The position numbers and the translations under genes were made by a program. From Sulfurovum sp. (GTDB taxonomy: Bacteria > Campylobacterota > Campylobacteria > Campylobacterales > Sulfurovaceae): 9,340 bases of DNA. Numbering within the stretch: the stretch's first letter is position 1; each line of letters starts with the position of its first letter. This document shows, in pieces, positions 8,792 through 9,340 of this stretch. The DNA lies in assembly GCA_024763575.1 (NCBI GenBank), contig JANTFF010000015.1:1-9340 (forward strand). Direction: 5' to 3'. Below the pieces are notes generated by a model. That model did no database searches, was not told the DNA's origin, and saw only the letters and a program-made list of their open reading frames with translations.

Positions 8792-9340
8792 ATGAATGAA
8801 AATATGTATAATTTAAATATAGAGAGGGCAGTCCTCTCTGCCATTATTTTTGACCCACAAATCTTCGAGGAGATAGCCTCAAAACTAGAACCTCATGATT
8901 TCTACCTTCCATTTCATCAACACACTTTTTCGGCTATGGAAGAACTTACACGAGAAGAGAAACCAATAGATGAAGAGTTTTTAAAATCTAAGTTAAAAAG
9001 CACAAATAATTATGATGAGGTAGCCTTGCTAGATATATTAACATCTAATCCTATAACTAATACTGATGCATATATAGAAGATATAAAATCTCGTTCTACG
9101 AAAAGAGCTTTGGCAACTCTTGCTACAACTATCAAAAAAGTAACAATAGAAGATGATTTACCTACCGAAGAGGTAATGAATTTAGTCGAAAAAAATTATA
9201 TGAGATTACCCAAAATAGTACTAGTGAAGATTTTAGAGAGTCCAAAGAGATTACTCTATCTATGGTAGAAGAGATAAATCGTCTAAAGGCATTAGGAAAT
9301 TCTAAACTAATTGGAATTGATACAGGATTTAGAAATTTAA
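8792..9340 (+). CDS. dnaB: Replicative DNA helicase DnaB, 5' part, frame broken at 9189-9195 and cut by the window end
   Basis: DnaB is the hexameric helicase that unwinds DNA at the replication fork and recruits primase. The first 134 codons encode its N-terminal helical domain: NIERAVLSAIIFDP (9-22), EPHDFYLPFHQHTF (33-46), PIDEEFLKSKL (58-68) and SNPITNTDAYIEDIKS (85-100). At a seven-A run the frame breaks: read straight through, translation gives 24 unrelated residues and stops at 9266-9268. In the -1 frame, DnaB sequence resumes as LYEITQNSTSEDFRESKEIT from 9196 and runs 48 codons to the window edge, including LIGIDTGFRNL, the linker and entry to the RecA-like domain (compare GIPTGF in relatives). 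The ATPase motifs lie beyond the window. Identity is strong; the break is either an A-run sequence error, a true mutation or recoding. Confidence 0.9.
9188..9196 (+). other. Frame break in dnaB at a seven-A run (A AAA AAT heptamer)
   Basis: Codon 133 (GAA, 9188-9190) is followed by AAA AAT in the starting frame. The A run covers 9189-9195. With eight A the frame would read Val-Glu-Lys-Lys-Leu-Tyr-Glu and continue as normal DnaB. The heptamer A AAA AAT at 9190-9196 fits the X XXY YYZ form of a -1 ribosomal slip site in the correct phase. Confidence 0.85.

Noticed and set aside
9196..9340. Treating the dnaB downstream frame as a separate gene
   Set aside because: It starts exactly where the upstream frame loses DnaB similarity, has no start codon or Shine-Dalgarno of its own at the junction, and continues the same domain.

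Overview
The window is an AT-rich, densely packed, entirely plus-strand stretch of a bacterial chromosome, most likely from a member of the Campylobacterota (Epsilonproteobacteria). The reasons are a split ATP synthase operon that starts with two different b-type stator genes (b' then b) and has no a or c subunit gene beside them, a b subunit with a signal-peptide-like leader, a short PriA of about 616 residues, and DnaB N-terminal and linker sequence resembling that of Helicobacter and Campylobacter relatives. I cannot assign a genus from the sequence alone.

Positions 22-5781 hold the seven-gene peripheral stalk and F1 operon atpF'-atpF-atpH-atpA-atpG-atpD-atpC. Gaps are a 1-base overlap to 27 bases, and most genes have a clear Shine-Dalgarno sequence. 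All nucleotide-binding and catalytic motifs in alpha and beta are intact. The genes for the proton channel (a and c) are not here and must lie elsewhere.

Positions 5782-5819 form a short junction with a 14-bp stem-loop that begins in the atpC stop codon. Then come priA (5820-7670, TTG start, no visible Shine-Dalgarno), ispG (7694-8755) and the 5' part of dnaB (8792 to the window end). PriA restarts stalled forks by bringing in the replicative helicase DnaB, so two partner replication genes flank an isoprenoid (MEP pathway) iron-sulfur enzyme. A perfect TATAAT just after the ispG stop is a candidate dnaB promoter.

The main anomaly is in dnaB. The reading frame breaks in a run of seven A at 9189-9195, and the correct DnaB sequence resumes in the -1 frame and stays open to the window end. 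One extra A would restore a normal protein. The likeliest cause is a homopolymer error or a recent slippage mutation; a slippery A AAA AAT heptamer at the exact point makes recoding possible but less likely. Otherwise the window is ordinary housekeeping DNA. I see no RNA genes, mobile elements, CRISPR arrays or novel multi-gene system.
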